Assembly (NCBI RefSeq): GCF_945859705.1
Contig: NC_079136.1
Span: 45,853,181 to 45,917,180, forward strand
DNA length: 64,000 nucleotides
Direction of reading: 5' to 3'
From: Episyrphus balteatus
Taxonomy: Eukaryota > Arthropoda > Insecta > Diptera > Syrphidae
In this document: in pieces, positions 44,756 through 58,476 of the stretch
Position numbering within the stretch: the first letter of the stretch is position 1
Layout of the letters: each line of letters begins with the position of its first letter
Made by a program: the position numbers and the translations under genes
Notes under the pieces: generated by a model
What the model saw: only the letters and a program-made list of their open reading frames with translations
Told to the model about the DNA's origin: nothing
Databases searched by the model: none

Positions 44756-46188
44756 TTATTTATTTAGCAAATAAACTAAAAGATGGGTTTGAGGAACTAA
44801 TTTTCCAAGCACTTGAAAATACGTAGGAACCTGTTATTTTTCAATTTTTTAGTATCTCATTTTTCTCAAAAAAAAGTCTCTACGAAAACAGTCTTTTTTT
44901 AAATCATAAAATTCAATCAACAAATATGTACCATGTACCTACTTTCTACTCAAAAACTTGTATTTTAACTTTTTGGGATTTTAAAAAAAATTTCAAAATT
45001 TTTGTTTGAAAAATCATGAATGCAAATGCATTAAAAAAGTATAATGATTTTTTAGAACTCAGTTAAAAATGAAAAAAAAACTAGCCTTCTATATGGTGTA
45101 TTCTCAAAAACTAAGATCGTGTGTCAATTTAGCAGAAGATACATTTTTGACACTATTAAGGTGAAAAGATAAATTTTGTCTGCTGTCGAAAATTGGTCCC
45201 AGGTTAAATTTTTATCTTCAGAGGATACATTTTTGACAGAAGGTTTTTGTGTAAATATCCAAAATCTTCATTTAAAGACAGAAATTTGAGAAAGCAATAA
45301 AAGATTATCAGTTTTCTTTTTACTTTATTGATGATGAAAAACTTGGAAAGGAATTATGTACTATTAGACACAAATAAAATTCACAAAATAACGGTTTTTG
45401 GATGTTTGTTAATGATCACGTTTTCGAAATATTTGAATATTAACAGGTCAAAAACGCATTTTTTATTTGTACTTTTGGCGTTGAATTTAATCACCGTTAA
45501 TTTTTTTTTTTTTTTGCAAAACTACTTATCGACGATTAAACTTCATAACCTCGTAAGTCGAAAAATTCGAAAAAAATATTATTAATGCAAACAATTCAGA
45601 AAATTCAAACAATTCAGAAAATTCAACAATGTTGTTTTGAACATTTTTCAGGAATGACGAAATTCAAAAGCTCGTATTGATATATCCCATACAAAAACAA
45701 GAAACACAACATATTGTTTTTTGATTTCTGAAAAACTTGCAAAAACGACTTACGAGGTTATGAACTTTAACCGTCCTTATGCAATCTCCAAAAGCCATAT
45801 TTTATCCTTTTAAATATGTTAATTTTTTTTTTATTATTTGTTTCTAAAAGATATTTCATAATATCTTGGTGGTTAAGGTATTATATGGTTTTTTGAAGCA
45901 AATTTGAAGTAAATTACAGTTTTCGACTCTTGATATAGAAGAAAAAAGCAAAATATTACGGCAAAATATATATTTTAGATCAAACGTCAAAAAAACATTT
46001 CATTCGAAATTAGTTTTTGGCAGTTTATAGCGAAAATAGTGATGAGCATAGCTTAAAAACTAGACGTGTTGGAATACATCTGTAAACAGTTTTGAATTCA
46101 GCACACTCAAATTAATTAAAATCACCTTACACAGAGTTCTTGCTCCCGACTTTTTTTTTGCTTTTTGCCGACCAGTGTTATCTCTTAC
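44756..46188. other. Unassigned AT-rich DNA
   Basis: No gene recognised. A short duplication ACAATTCAGAAAATTCAA occurs at about 45589-45625. Motifs GATACATTTTTGACA near 45140 and 45225 recur loosely at 62625-62720, suggesting an old dispersed repeat. Confidence 0.45.
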
Positions 46189-46899
46189 TTAAGGGGGGAA
46201 ATCCCTCTGGAATTTTTTATTTTTGCATTATTTTTTTTTTTTTGCGTAATAAATTTATTTATCAACCGAAGAAACTATTTTCAGTGGTCTTAGCCTCAAA
46301 TGAAGCCTCAAAAGTGCCTAGATAGTCCCGGAACCAATGCGTTCCGAACCTAACATAGTACGAAAACGAAAACTTTAAATGCATTTTTTTCGAAACTTGT
46401 TTTTTTCCGCGCCGTGCAATGTAACTCAAAAACTAATGAAGCTATCGACTTGAAATTTGAAGCAAATTACTCCTTATTGGCCACAACATGAACCCAAAAG
46501 TTGAATAAAATTTGTACAGTAAATATTTTTTTTAACTACTTTTTTGTAAAAAAAAACATGTTTTTTTCGTTTTTTTGATTTCTAATTTTTATTTTTCATT
46601 TAAAAAAAATAAATTTAGGTTCATGCAATGCGTACTAATATCATCTAACGGAAAAAAATTTCGTTTTTGATTTAAGATGATTTCCTGGACCTGTACATTG
46701 CACGGCGTAAACTAGAGGCGTCAACTTTGAAAGGCTCCAGAGCCGCCATTTTGTTATTTTTTCATTTCAAACAAATTTTTTTCAATACTTAATAGTGTCA
46801 GTAATATCTTGTCTTTTTCCAAATTTCAATAAGTGCTTTCAGTTTTTCATAAAAAAAATATTGAAAAAGGTGTCGTCCAGAGGGATTTCCCCCCCTTAA
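46189..46899. mobile_element. 711-bp TTAA-flanked inverted-repeat element
   Basis: The ends are TTAAGGGGGGAAATCCCTCT and the complement (AGAGGGATTTCCCCCCCTTAA). TTAA at both edges fits a piggyBac-type target, though the terminal G-run is unusual. Inside, GCGCCGTGCAATGTAA (46408) and TACATTGCACGGCG (46694) form a further inverted pair. There is no coding capacity. Confidence 0.75.
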
Positions 46900-49135
46900 A
46901 TAACCAAGGGTTAACCTTAAATTTTTCGTCGACGAAAAATTATAATAAAGAACAAAATTGACCTCAAGCCCACGTAGGAGTTACAATTATTTATAAAAAA
47001 AAAGGTCACGAAGATAGAAGATATTCTATTAACTAAAAATTTTGTCGACATTTTAAAGACCTCTTTGTCTGCATGTGTGATAAATATCATCACAAATCTA
47101 TTGTGAAAGGCATAGAACTTGTCAAATAATACGTTTTCAATGAGAATGTTATTATAAATAATAATTTCATTTTGTGTTCAAAACAAACAATGTCTCCCAT
47201 ATCGACCACCGCAAGCCTTAACCTATTTGCACGTATGTATTGTGTATATGTTTATTTGTTTGTATTATCTGCAATGTTCCAATTTTTTTTTAAAAATGCC
47301 AAAATATTCTCCAGAAATAAAAACTGAAATGAAGGAAAAACGTGACCTTATTTTTATATTGCAGCAGTATAGAAGTACTGAACTTATTTTTCTATAGATC
47401 TACTAATGAATAATGTTTTTTTCTTTTTTTTTTCAATTAAACAAAAATATTCACAGACAGTACTGAGAGGGAAAAAGGGGGGAAATTCATTTTTATTTTC
47501 ATTCGCCAATTCAATGAACAGAAAAGTGAATAAAAAGCCGATGATAAAATAAACACAAAAAGAAAAAAAAAAAAAAAGAAAAGAAGTTGAAGCTGGCTTT
47601 TGCTTTGGTATCTCTTTTGAACAGTCGAAATTCAGTATCTGAAAAATGACATTATGGAGAATAAATTTTATTGTTTTTAAAATTTACGATTAATATTATT
47701 ATTATTAATAAACAAGAAATATTAAATTCTTGAATAGTTTAAGTTCCAAAATTTAGTTTTTTTGTTCCATAATATGATTGCTGATTAAAAAATTTATAAT
47801 ATACTAGGTTTTGACTGTTCGACAATGATATGCAGGAAACGTTGAAAAAAAAAATTTATAAGGACGACATGTCACGTATTCGCACTCGGAATAACAACAA
47901 CAACACACAAAAAAAAAAAAAAAATAGCTGTGTATGCAATGAAAATAAAAATCACATGAATTCGATTTGAATTTAATTATAAAGCGATTGAATTAATGCA
48001 TTTTTATTGTGAACACGAACAGGGCAATGTTGGTTGTGTGTTTATTTGTGTGTGTTTGGTAGGCACATTTCGAATGCAAAAACACAAGTTTTATTTTTCA
48101 AATTTTGTTATTTTGTTCATTGGGGTCTTACCACTGTTCTCGCACACATCGCCATATTGAATTTGATTTGAATGCAATGCAACCAATTTCTATACGCGCT
48201 CTTTACCCTGGCCCGATGTCACCGACTGACATTTCGACAATACACCACCAAAGCAAGTCCTGTCCCGATGATGATGATGATGATGACAACAACGACATTT
48301 CCATTTTGTGTGACTTGATTGAAGGATTTGTGCTTAATTTATTACCCGCGCTACCAAACCAACTAACCAACAGTGTCGTACGCTTATGGGTTATTATAAT
48401 GTGTCGGTACGCAAATAGTTGCAATTTGACTTGCTAGTTGTTGAAACTTGAGACTATTCTTTCCACTTACTCCGCCTGTAGGTACTGCATTGAGTTGTTG
48501 ATGTGTGCGGATTAATTCAGATCAAGTCGAAGGCGACAACCGACAATTCTGACAACATTTGCGTAAGTACTCAAAGGAAATGCATTATGACATGACACAT
48601 ATGTAAGTTAGTGTAAACGTGTTAACATTTCCGCAACGAAGGAATGTGGAAAGAAAACTCAGGCTAGGCTGATTGCTAGAATAATCAAATCACAAAAAAG
48701 GTAAGGAACTTGGAATTATGTAAATTAATTATCAGACAGAGATTTTAATTTTATTCAGGCTTTAGAGTACCTACACCTATCTAGAAATTAATTCAAAAAA
48801 GTTCAAAGACATTTGAAGGTACTTTTTTTCACTTTTTTTAAAAGAACATAAAAATAACTGCTGAGAATTAAAATAAAAAAAAAAGTTCTTGTTGGTATGA
48901 AAGTTTTTTTTTAGTAAGTTATTTTAAGGATTTTTCAATTATCTAATGGCTGTAAATATTTTAAGAACAAGTTTTAATAGCTGCTATTTTAAGAACTTAG
49001 AAATTAAAGGAAAACCTAACCTTCAAAAAATGATTTGAACAAATAATTTTGCAGAGAATTATTTCTCTTCAAAACTTATTGCTCCTTCGATATTTCAATA
49101 TTTCAATAAAAACTTATTTTATAGATAACAAATAT
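46900..49135. other. Unassigned AT-rich DNA
   Basis: Contains a palindrome AATTTTTCGTCGACGAAAAATT (about 46920-46941), a (GAT)6 run at 48268-48287 and a strong donor-like TTGC|GTAAGT at about 48560. The ORF 48105-48437 (110 codons, with an Asp run from the GAT repeat) is not recognised and is probably spurious. Confidence 0.45.
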
Positions 49136-49139
49136 GGAA

Positions 49140-49575
49140 TGAATACAAACATTTTCGCAAAATTGAAAACTTGTAAACTTGTGAATTTGTAAATTTGTAA
49201 AATTGTGAATTTGTAAATATGTAAATTTTTGAATTCGTAAATTTGTAAGTATGTAAATTTATAAATACATAACTTTGTTAGTTCAAAAAATACGCAAAAT
49301 TGTAAATTTTTGAATTCGTAAATTCGCAAAATTTTAAATTTGTAAAATCGTAAATTTGCAAATTCATGACTTCGTAAGTTCGCGAAATTGTAAATTCGTA
49401 AATTTGTAAATTCGTAAGTTCGTAAATTTGTAAATTCGCAAAATCGTTAGTTTGTAAATTCTTAGATTTGTCAATTTGTAAATTCGTGAATTTTCAAATT
49501 TGTAAAATTTGCAAAATTGTAAATTTGTGAATTCGTAAATTCGCAAAATTGTAAATTTGTAAATTCGTATTTTGC
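49140..49575. repeat. Variable AAATTTGTAAATTCGT repeat
   Basis: About 430 bp of irregular 8-10-bp units drawn from GTAAATTTGTAAATTCGTAA and GCAAAATTG. It directly precedes the truncated LINE and may be older DNA in which the LINE landed. Confidence 0.85.
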
Positions 49576-49589
49576 ACTTGGATTCAAGA

Positions 49590-52500
49590 AACCAAATATT
49601 ACGGAAAAATTTACATTTTGGTTACTCAAATTTATAATAACTCTCAAGCTTTTCCATATGACCTTCTCGCCTTCACTGAAACATGGTTGAACGCTACTAT
49701 TTTAGATACAGAACTTTTCGACAAAGAGTTCTTAGTTTACAGGAAAGATCGTCATGTCGACGTTAAGAGCCCGGTTGGAGGTGGAGTTCTCATAGCTGTT
49801 CGAAATAATTTCTGTTCATCCCTTGTAACATTTCCCTTTAAACTTAACATTGAACTAATTTGCATTAAAATACTAGTAAAATCAAGACATCTATTTGTTT
49901 TAAATGTTTATATCCCACCTAAAACTTCCCCTTCTACTTTTGCAGAACTTTCAATAGCACTAGATTTAGATTTTGTTTTTGGAATTGCTGATCTAGACAG
50001 TTCAATTCTTTTATTAGGTGATTTTAACCTCCCCAATATAGAGTGGGTCCCATCAGAAGACGAATCCTACTTTGAAGCTTCTTCGACTTCATCTCAACAG
50101 GAGCTTCATTTGTTGTACAATATTATCTCTACAGACTTACAGCAAGTTAGCTGTATCAAAAATTTTAGAAATCGAATACTCGATTTAGTTTTTTCATCTG
50201 ACGCTGTTAATACGGTAGTGACAGAAGCTTCCACTTCCATATCTAACATAGACATTTACCACCCTCCCCTTGAAATTTTTTTGGATTTGGGCGATCATTT
50301 ACTTGAAAATAGTAATCCTCAAGACACTTCGTTTGCCTTTGACTTTCGTAAGGCTAATTACCAGCAGCTTTCCGACATTCTCAATACATCTGGTATTGAA
50401 AATTTACCCACTTCGGACGACATTGAGATAACTGTTTCTCACTTTTACCGTGTTTTAAACAATTGTATAAGCGAAATAGTCCTACAAAAAAGATAGAAAT
50501 ATTCTAACGTTTCTCATCCTTGGTATACAAAAGAGCTAAAAATTCTTCGAAATAAGAGAAACAAAGCTTGGAAAAATTATGTAAGAACTATGTGCCCAAG
50601 AAATAAAGAAATTTATATGTCACTTTTTGAAGAGTTTAAAACCCTCTCTAATAACTTATATGCAGATTATCTTAGTTATATGGAAAGTAGTCTCAAGCAA
50701 GATCCTAAATATTTTTGGAAATTTGTTAATATGAAAAAGAAATCAGATGGCTATCCAGTTAATTTCAGTTATAAAAACAACATCTTAAAGAGTACTTCAG
50801 ATATTTGCGATGCTTTTGCGACTAACTTCTGTCAATCTTTTATTGACATACCCGCCAATGTAGATGTAGATTACTTCCGTTATTTAGAAAATTGCCCACA
50901 AGTTACATTTAATAATATTCAAATTGATACTTGTAAAGTATCCCATTTTCTTTCATTACTACATGAAGATTATTCTGTCGGACCAGACGGTATTCCTGCA
51001 GCAGTTTTGAAAAATTGTAAGTCAATTTTATCTCTTCCACTTAAACTTATTTTTGAATTATCTCTCAAGTTAGGTAAATTTCCTAGCATTTGGAAACAAG
51101 CGTTTATTACTCCTGTTTTTAAAAAAGGAGATAAATCCAATATAGTTAATTACAGACCCATATCTAAGCTGTCTTGTATTCCAAAGCTATTTGAGCAAGT
51201 TGTTTGCGATAGCTTGGCGTTCCACTGTAAAAGAATTATATGCATTCAATAGCATGGCTTTATGCAAAAACGATCGACGGTTACAAACTTGCTTACTTTT
51301 TTACATAAGTGCTCAAATACGTTAGAAAGTGGGCAGGAACTTGACTGTATCTATACGGACTATTCTAAGGCTTTTGACCAACTCTCCCATGACATTATAA
51401 AATTTAAATTAAAAACTCTAGGTTTCCCTTTAGGCTTCGTTAATTGGATTTCTTCTTATCTTGAAAATAGATCTTATCAAGTGAAGTTCAGAGACGCTCT
51501 CTCAAAATCGTTCATCGCAAAATCAGGTGTTCCGCAAGGAATTCATTTAGGACCTCTTCTTTTTATTCTAGCTATAAATGATGCCCCATTATGTATTCAC
51601 CATAGCGAAATTCTCATTTTTGCAGATGACAAAATTTATAAAAGTATCAAATCGGTTAATGATCGGAGGCTTCTGCAAGAGGACACTAATAATTTTTCTA
51701 TATGGTGTAGTAAGAATAGCTTAGTTTTGAATCCAATAAAATGTCAGACAATGACTTTTTCTAAAAAAAGTGCTCCTATTTTGTATGAATATAAAATATC
51801 CTAACACAAATTACAGCGTGTTCAGAGCTTTAAAGACCTAGGGGTTAATTTTAGTTATAACCTTGATTTTTCCGACCATATCAACGTCATCGTAAATAAG
51901 GCCTTCTCTATGCTAGGTTTTGTGAAGCGTTGGTCAAAAGAATTTCAAGATCCTTATGTGACTCTTTCCCTCTACAATTGTTTAGTACGCCCCCACCTTG
52001 AGTACGCATCGCAAGTCTGGACTCCTTTTTACGAGACCCATAATGTAAGACTGGAATCAGTACAACGTAATTTCATTCGTTTCGCCTTAAAAGGACTGCC
52101 ATGGTCTGATCCTTATAATCTTCCTCCTTATGAACATCGGATTAATCTCCTTCAGATTCAAACTTTGGCTCAAAGAAAGGTTAACAATGACATAATCTTC
52201 ATTCACCAGTTAATCACAGGCGTAATTGATGCACCAAATTTACTTAATTCTGTTGGTTTTAACTATCGAGGGGTGCTTATAGCCTCCGATGCTTGGATTT
52301 AATGAATATTCCACCACACCGAACAAATTATGGCTTGCATGAACCTTTAACACGCATGTGTAAACTTCTAAATTTAAATTCAAACCTTTTTGATTTAAAC
52401 TTTAATAAAAATAGATTAAAAACTGTCTTAAAAACCAGTGTACCACGCTCATAAATGTTTGTGTTTATTTTTATGTCTTTTTTGTTGCTCAAGTAATTAT

Positions 52501-52725
52501 TTTGTTTGTATTTCTATAATGTTTGTTTTATCTAATATTGTATTCAATGTTTTTTTCTTAGTGTACGTTTTTTGTAGTTATTATTTGCTTACTAACTACT
52601 AACACTGCACTAAGTGATGAGCCGGATAACACACTTTTGTGTTGGCAAATGGTCGCAAGACGGTGCTTGCTATAAGCGCTCTTCGGCTATGAACTGATAG
52701 TGTAAAAAAAAAAAAAAAAAAAAAA
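49590..52725 (+). mobile_element. 5'-truncated non-LTR retrotransposon (LINE)
   Basis: It consists of an endonuclease-RT ORF, a 3' UTR of about 400 bp and a 22-A tail (52704-52725). The 5' end is lost within the endonuclease domain, as usual for LINE insertions. The 3' UTR ends with a hairpin-prone AACACACTTTTGTGTT and GGTCGCAAGACGGTGC. Style of the RT and apurinic-type endonuclease suggests the Jockey/CR1 group. No target duplication was found by eye. Confidence 0.92.
49612..52302 (+). pseudogene. LINE ORF2: endonuclease and reverse transcriptase
   Basis: One continuous reading frame broken only by three stops: TAG at 50494-50496, TAG at 51250-51252 (just before HGF) and TAA at 51802-51804. 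There is no frameshift. The endonuclease part shows LLAFTETWLN, GGVLIAV and LLGDFNLPNIEW. The RT part shows GPDGIPAAVLK, FITPVFKKGDK, NYRPIS, TDYSKAFDQLSHD, GVPQGIHLGPLLF and the catalytic FADD at about 51622-51633. The C-terminal part (YNCLVRPHLEYASQVWTP) is also typical. The intact catalytic motifs and lack of indels indicate a fairly recent loss of function. Confidence 0.93.
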
Positions 52726-53145
52726 TTTATTGGAGAAAATTTTCTTCATTCTTTTTTTGCAACCGTATTTTGAATTTTGTTTTGTTTCAAATTCTTCAAT
52801 TCAAAATTATTAAATCTTTCATAGTTAAACAATAAAATATTTGAAGGACTTAATTAAATTAAATTAAATCTTTTCAGATCAATTGACTGACTTGAATAGT
52901 CTTGGTTATAGTTTTCCGGCAGTTCTCATTGACCGAATGCTTTTTACTTCCGATGTTTCCGGATACATAGTTAAAAATGTATCGCATTTTCAATTTTTTC
53001 TATGCGATGTTCTTCAAAAACACTGTTTAACAAAATTATTTTTTCATTCAAAACCTTCAATATTTTTTGTTTTTCCTTTGTTAAAAAATTAAACTTATTT
53101 TTCCGAAGGTTTTTGATTTTCTAATCTCTGATCATGAGTAAGCAA
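52726..53145. other. Unassigned AT-rich DNA
   Basis: No feature seen apart from short ORFs in AT-rich sequence. Confidence 0.5.
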
Positions 53146-53147
53146 TA

Positions 53148-53580
53148 GGGTGTGTCAAAATGGAATTATGGAATTTTAAAAATCCTGCGTTTAACATTTT
53201 CAATTTAATTAATATCTTTGGCTCGCTCAAAATATAGGAATAAATGGAAGAAATTTGGATTTTTAGAGATTTTTGAAATAAATCTCTATTTGTAATTGCG
53301 CCGTTTGGATACAAAAACAAATATAGGTATTGAATATTTCAAGGCTTTCACGTATGGAAGATAATTCCAAGAAAAAACTTTAAATCTTGTATTTGTTGAA
53401 ATTGAACACTTAGTAAAGAAGCTTCGAAATAATAAGCGAAGGAAAAAAATCCTTTTTTTCCATATAAAATCAACCGATTTTGTACATATTATTAAACCTT
53501 ACACCCTAATAAAACTTTTGACCACTATTACATTACAAAATTAGAGTACTTTTTTCCGGCCATACAAAAGTGACACACCC
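53148..53580. mobile_element. 433-bp TA-flanked MITE
   Basis: The ends are perfect inverted GGGTGTGTCA with TA on each side (53146-53147; 53581-53582), fitting a Tc1/mariner-type MITE. There is no coding capacity. Confidence 0.8.
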
Positions 53581-53582
53581 TA

Positions 53583-56275
53583 GTGAGCAATGTTCTATTT
53601 TGTTAATCTTTTGTGATGCTGCCGTTTGTAAATTTAGAATTTTGAGGTTAAATCTACAATGCGCACTTACGTGTTTTTTTCTTTTTTGAGTTCTATGGAC
53701 TGACACCTATACAAAAATGCAACGCCATTGTAAGAAAAAAATTAGAATTTTTGCAAAACTAAACAAAAGCGACTGTGTAGAAATGTGAAACGTTAACTCT
53801 AATCAGTATGTGTTTAAATTTTGTCCATATGTTAGACAGCAACAAATTTTAGAAATTAAGAAATGAACACCGGAACCTTAGACTATTACTTTTGACATAC
53901 CAATACCTAGGAAATTTCATACACTTTCGTTCCAAGCCACTGGGCTGCAATAAAAAATCTAAACCTTATTTAATTTTTAAAATCAAGTCAGTGCTAAGAA
54001 GTTTCTGTAATAATTGTAGACATGTGCTTCACAACTTTTTAGCTTTCTACGCAATACTCGACTCATATCTAATTAGTTTGAGTCATCAAAAGCAAAAGTC
54101 TACAAAAATATTATTAATTTCTTGAGGAAAAAAGTAAAAAAAAACTAAAAACCAAGAAAACAACTCAATAGAAAAACACCTTCCGGGCAAAATTTAGCGT
54201 GTGCTTATGAGTAAAAGCACATTAACCTGCCGACACAGAAAAAAAAATGAAAAATCTCTGAACATAAACTAACAAAAAATATAACTGAAGTTACAAAAAA
54301 AAAGAAAGAAAATAAAACGCTAAACCAACCACTACTTTGGCCGTCATAACTCTTCAATCTTTCGTTTTCATCGTCATCATCGTGTCGTGGCTGTCGTTTT
54401 CCTTTTTTTTTTGTGTATTTTCTTCGTAGTCACACACACCTCCTATACAGGACCTCATATTGCTAAAGGACTTCTAACTAACGACAGTCTATCGAAAGCG
54501 TGCACAATGCCCACTCATAACACACGCCATCATCTATATACTGTGACTAAAAATATACGACAACTCTAACACTAGACGGGCCAAAAGAACCCATTTTAGT
54601 CCTAGGTAAGGGTGTTCCAGAGCAGTGTTCCGCCCCCAAGTCTCCAACTTCATATACACCAAAAAAAAAAAAACCCACTTCTAACCTCCTGATGTAATAA
54701 ATGTGAGTCTTTTCCTTCTTTGTGTTGCACCAGAGTTTGTAGATAGCTAAGAACGACCGACGACGGTACATATCTTGAGAAAACAAACTGCAAAACGAAA
54801 TGCAACTTAAACAGTAGGTACCTACCGTTGTTTGAAGAAAAACCCAAACCACCTTCTTTATACCCTCACAGCTCACACCGCCATCAGCCCTTAGTAACTA
54901 CTTGGCTTTTAAGTTGTCCGCACTGTCACCAAGTTATCAAGTAGGGGAGGTATTTTTTTTTTCATTGCAGCAAAGTATTGTGTAGAGTAGGAACCGTATT
55001 CTCGGCACAACGTTGGTTTTTCTTCCTATATTCCAACCCACCCCTCGCTAGATGACGGCTCTGTGTTCATTCGAAATGTTTTTGTCCTAGTTCGCGCTCC
55101 TTTGAGTCGAAGTAAAAAATAAGAAAACAGATAATTAAATTTAATTAATCCTGTCACCCATAAGTTTAGTTTTTTTGCCCATCACTAGCCCTTATGTTAT
55201 AGGACTCGTACTCGTACCAATGGCGACAAGAAAACGAAGAAGACGACACCAAGGAAGCCGCCAAGGCCTTTAGCAATTCGCTATGGAATTATTTAATTTG
55301 TATCTCTGTCGAGGACTTTACTTTTTTTTTTTCTCTGCAGGAATATCCTTTCCGCCAAACATTACTGCCTTCACTTCGCGGAATATATGAAGCTCAAGAA
55401 GGATAACCTCTATTTTTTTGTGCATTCGCATGCTCAATTTTTGGGAGGAGGTGACTTGGCACAGCAGTTGCATTATAAAAGGAGTGAGCATTGAACACAA
55501 TGAAGAAAAAAAAAATACTATACCGATTACCACCTCCGCGTGGGGTAGCAGGACGAAGGACGAGTTGCTTGGCGACAAAGAAAAAAGCAAACTTCACTTA
55601 CACATACTATAAACTGGCACGATTTGGCGGCATTATCCTCCTGCATCCAGAAAGAAAAAGAAGGACATTAGTTACTATCGAACGCAGAGTTTGTTGTGGG
55701 CGGAAGTAGAACCAGTTTGGGAAAAAGAAGGGGCTTCCTGCACGCGAAGGTGCACCAAAATAAGCGCATATATACTGACTTTTCTGTGTGCTGGCGCTCA
55801 ACTGCTAGCAGTTCCAGAAGCTCCTCAGTCAAATGGTGCCTTTCGACCCCATTATTCCTTGAATTCCTTTCTTTCATTTTTGTTGTGTTTTTATGGAGGA
55901 AGGGAAGGGGTTTATGAAGCTAGATGGAAAACGGAAAAAGGTTTCGTTCGTATATGTATTTGACTGGTTTGCGCTCCTTCTTATATCGCTGCGATAATGC
56001 TCCCTACAATTAAAGTGCGGTGCACTGTTCTATTATTCCCGTTCACTTGGCTGTTGTTTCACAAAACACACTCTATACTCGTTGTCTTGATTCAACGTTT
56101 TTGAAAGAGAGAGAGAGAAATAAAAGGATTTGGGGTGCAAAACGTTAACGTTATATAAACTTCTTATGCCCGGTTGAACAGTGTTTAAAAAGGAACATAT
56201 GGAGCGTAAAATAGAGGAATAAAATGGATCCAAATAGTTTGTTATTATGTGTATTTCTATTTTTGTATTGATTTT
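53583..56275. other. Unassigned DNA, partly less AT-rich
   Basis: Between about 54350 and 56000 the base composition is more balanced and several short overlapping ORFs (up to 109 codons) occur on both strands. None is recognised. A (GA)n run lies at about 56107-56118. This could hold untranslated exons of a host gene but nothing proves it. Confidence 0.4.
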
Positions 56276-57973
56276 ATAGCTCAGGGAAATTAGTCAAAAT
56301 ATGGGCATGAAATCGCATTTTTCGCGGGACAAAATTTTTTTCATGGAATGTGTTCGGGTGGTTGTCCTTATCATAAAAGTCAATTTGTTGGGATAATTGG
56401 AGGTTGGGAACAGCCGCCATCTTGGAAAAGAGATTGGTATCGTTTTTATTGAATAGCTCCATTGTTATTCATTTTAACAAAAAATGACAAAGGTAAGACT
56501 TATTAACAATAAAATTATCTAAGAAATGATATACAAAACAATTCCGTGAGTTGATTAAATAAAATTTTATAGTTGGTCAAAGTGCGGGTTTGTATCGCAA
56601 GGTTGGGACAAAATGACATTTTTTCATATATCTGACGAACTTTTGATTTGTTTGGATAATTCTTCAAGAATGAATTGTAGTACTTATAATTACCTATAAA
56701 ATGAGCCCACAATCGTTATTGTCACCATCGTATTGTAGAAGTAATCTAACTCCGAATCTCTCCCTGTACTAGTCAAAAGTAAGAAAAAAGCTGTTTTTTT
56801 GCTAGTAGGCCGAGAAAATTTTGGGAGTAGAGGTATAACCAAAATATAAGTACGCAGTTTTGCAGCCATACCCGTGTTAATGTCGATTTCAAAGGTCTGA
56901 CAACTCTAATTTTGTGCTTTATACGGTTTTTGGGGGGTTAAATAACGTAAGTTTTCCAGTTAATGTGAATGGGCTAAATTTATACTATTTGAAATTATAA
57001 ATATACAAGCTGATGCTCTATTATTTTTCCTAAATCTGGACACCTAAATCTCGGCTATGGGGTTAATAAAACTCACGATATAAGCTTTTTTAACTAACCA
57101 TATCAGGCTTTTCAATTCAAATAAACAAACAAAAATCTAAACAAAAAAAGCTTCTAAAACATAATCGTATAAACGGCTAATATATAGTTCTATTGGTCAC
57201 ATCCTCAAGATTGGTGTGTTCAGATTTAGGAAAAATAATAGAGCATCAGCTTGTATATTTATAATTTCAAATAGTATAAATTTAGTACATTCACATTAAC
57301 TGGAAAACTTACGTTATTTAACCCCTCAAAAACCGTATAAAGCACAAAATTAGAGTTGTCAGACCTTTGAAATCGACATTAACACGCGTATGGCTGCAAA
57401 ACTGCGTACTTATATTTTGGTTATACCTCTACTCCCAAAATTTTCTCGGCCTACTAGCAAAAAAACAGCTTTTTTCTTACTTTTGACTAGTACATGGAGA
57501 GATTCGGAGTTAGATTACTTCTACAATACGATGGTGACAATAACGATTGTGGGCTCATTTTATAGGTAATTATAAGTACTACAATTCATTCTTGAAGAAT
57601 TATCCAAACAAATCAAAAGTTCGTCAGATATATGAAAAAATGTCATTTTGTCCCAACCTTGCGATACAAACCCGCACTTTGACCAACTATAAAATTTTAT
57701 TTAATCAACTCACGGAATTGTTTTGTATATCATTTCTTAGATAATTTTATTGTTAATAAGTCTTACCTTTGTCATTTTTTGTTAAAATGAATAACAATGG
57801 AGCTATTCAATAAAAACGATACCAATCTCTTTTCCAAGATGGCGGCTGTTCCCAACCTCCAATTATCCCAACAAATTGACTTTTATGATAAGGACAACCA
57901 CCCGAACACATTCCATGAAAAAAATTTTGTCCCGCGAAAAATGCGATTTAAATTACTAATTTCCCTGGGCTAT
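56276..57973. mobile_element. 1.7-kb near-perfect palindromic foldback element
   Basis: Left arm 56276-57038 and right arm 57221-57973 are inverted copies with few differences. Two shadow ORFs (65 and about 55 codons) are identical on both arms. The spacer is 182 bp. The ends are ATAGCTCAGGG and CCCTGGGCTAT. A 3-bp TTA may be duplicated outside. There is no transposase. Read-through would give a hairpin RNA with a stem over 750 bp. Confidence 0.92.
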
Positions 57974-58476
57974 TATGAGAAATAGAATTTTTTTTAAGCT
58001 TCGAGGTCTGTCTTTCGAACGATAGTGTTGAGAATGTGAGATAAATTCTAAATCAACATAAGTTTTAGTTGATTGTCAAAAAAAAAGTGTGTTTTCTGGA
58101 GTAAATCGAATATTTGAAAAAGATTATAATTTCTCACAGCACCTTCCACAAGATTATGGATAATGGGGTCTTAATCTGCTTACTGAATTCTTTGGCCATC
58201 AATTATTGCATATAGAACAATAATGCTTTCACAGAGTTATTTAACATGTTTCGTTGTTGGTTTTCTAAGTTTCAAAATGTAGAAAATATAATCGTTCCAT
58301 AAATATAGTCCACTTCAAAATTTAAGATTGCTTTTGCAATCCAAAAGCATTTCAGCCTTGAAAAACAAGCCTATTTAGTTCCAAACAAGATGCCTTCAAT
58401 TTATTTCACTATGTTGGTTCAGGTATTTTTACCTGCGTTTTTTTTTAACTTTGAAGACTCGTTTGTAGTTGCATTG
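57974..58476. other. Unassigned AT-rich DNA
   Basis: Nothing recognised. Confidence 0.5.

Noticed and set aside
48105..48437. 110-codon ORF with Asp run
   Set aside because: The run comes from a (GAT)n microsatellite and the rest is unrecognised; the opposite strand is also open.
55318..55963. Cluster of overlapping ORFs on both strands
   Set aside because: They reflect locally lower AT content; no motif or homology is recognised.
56274..57985. Paired identical ORFs as a duplicated gene
   Set aside because: Identity is explained by the palindromic arms; the frames are short and have no known domain.
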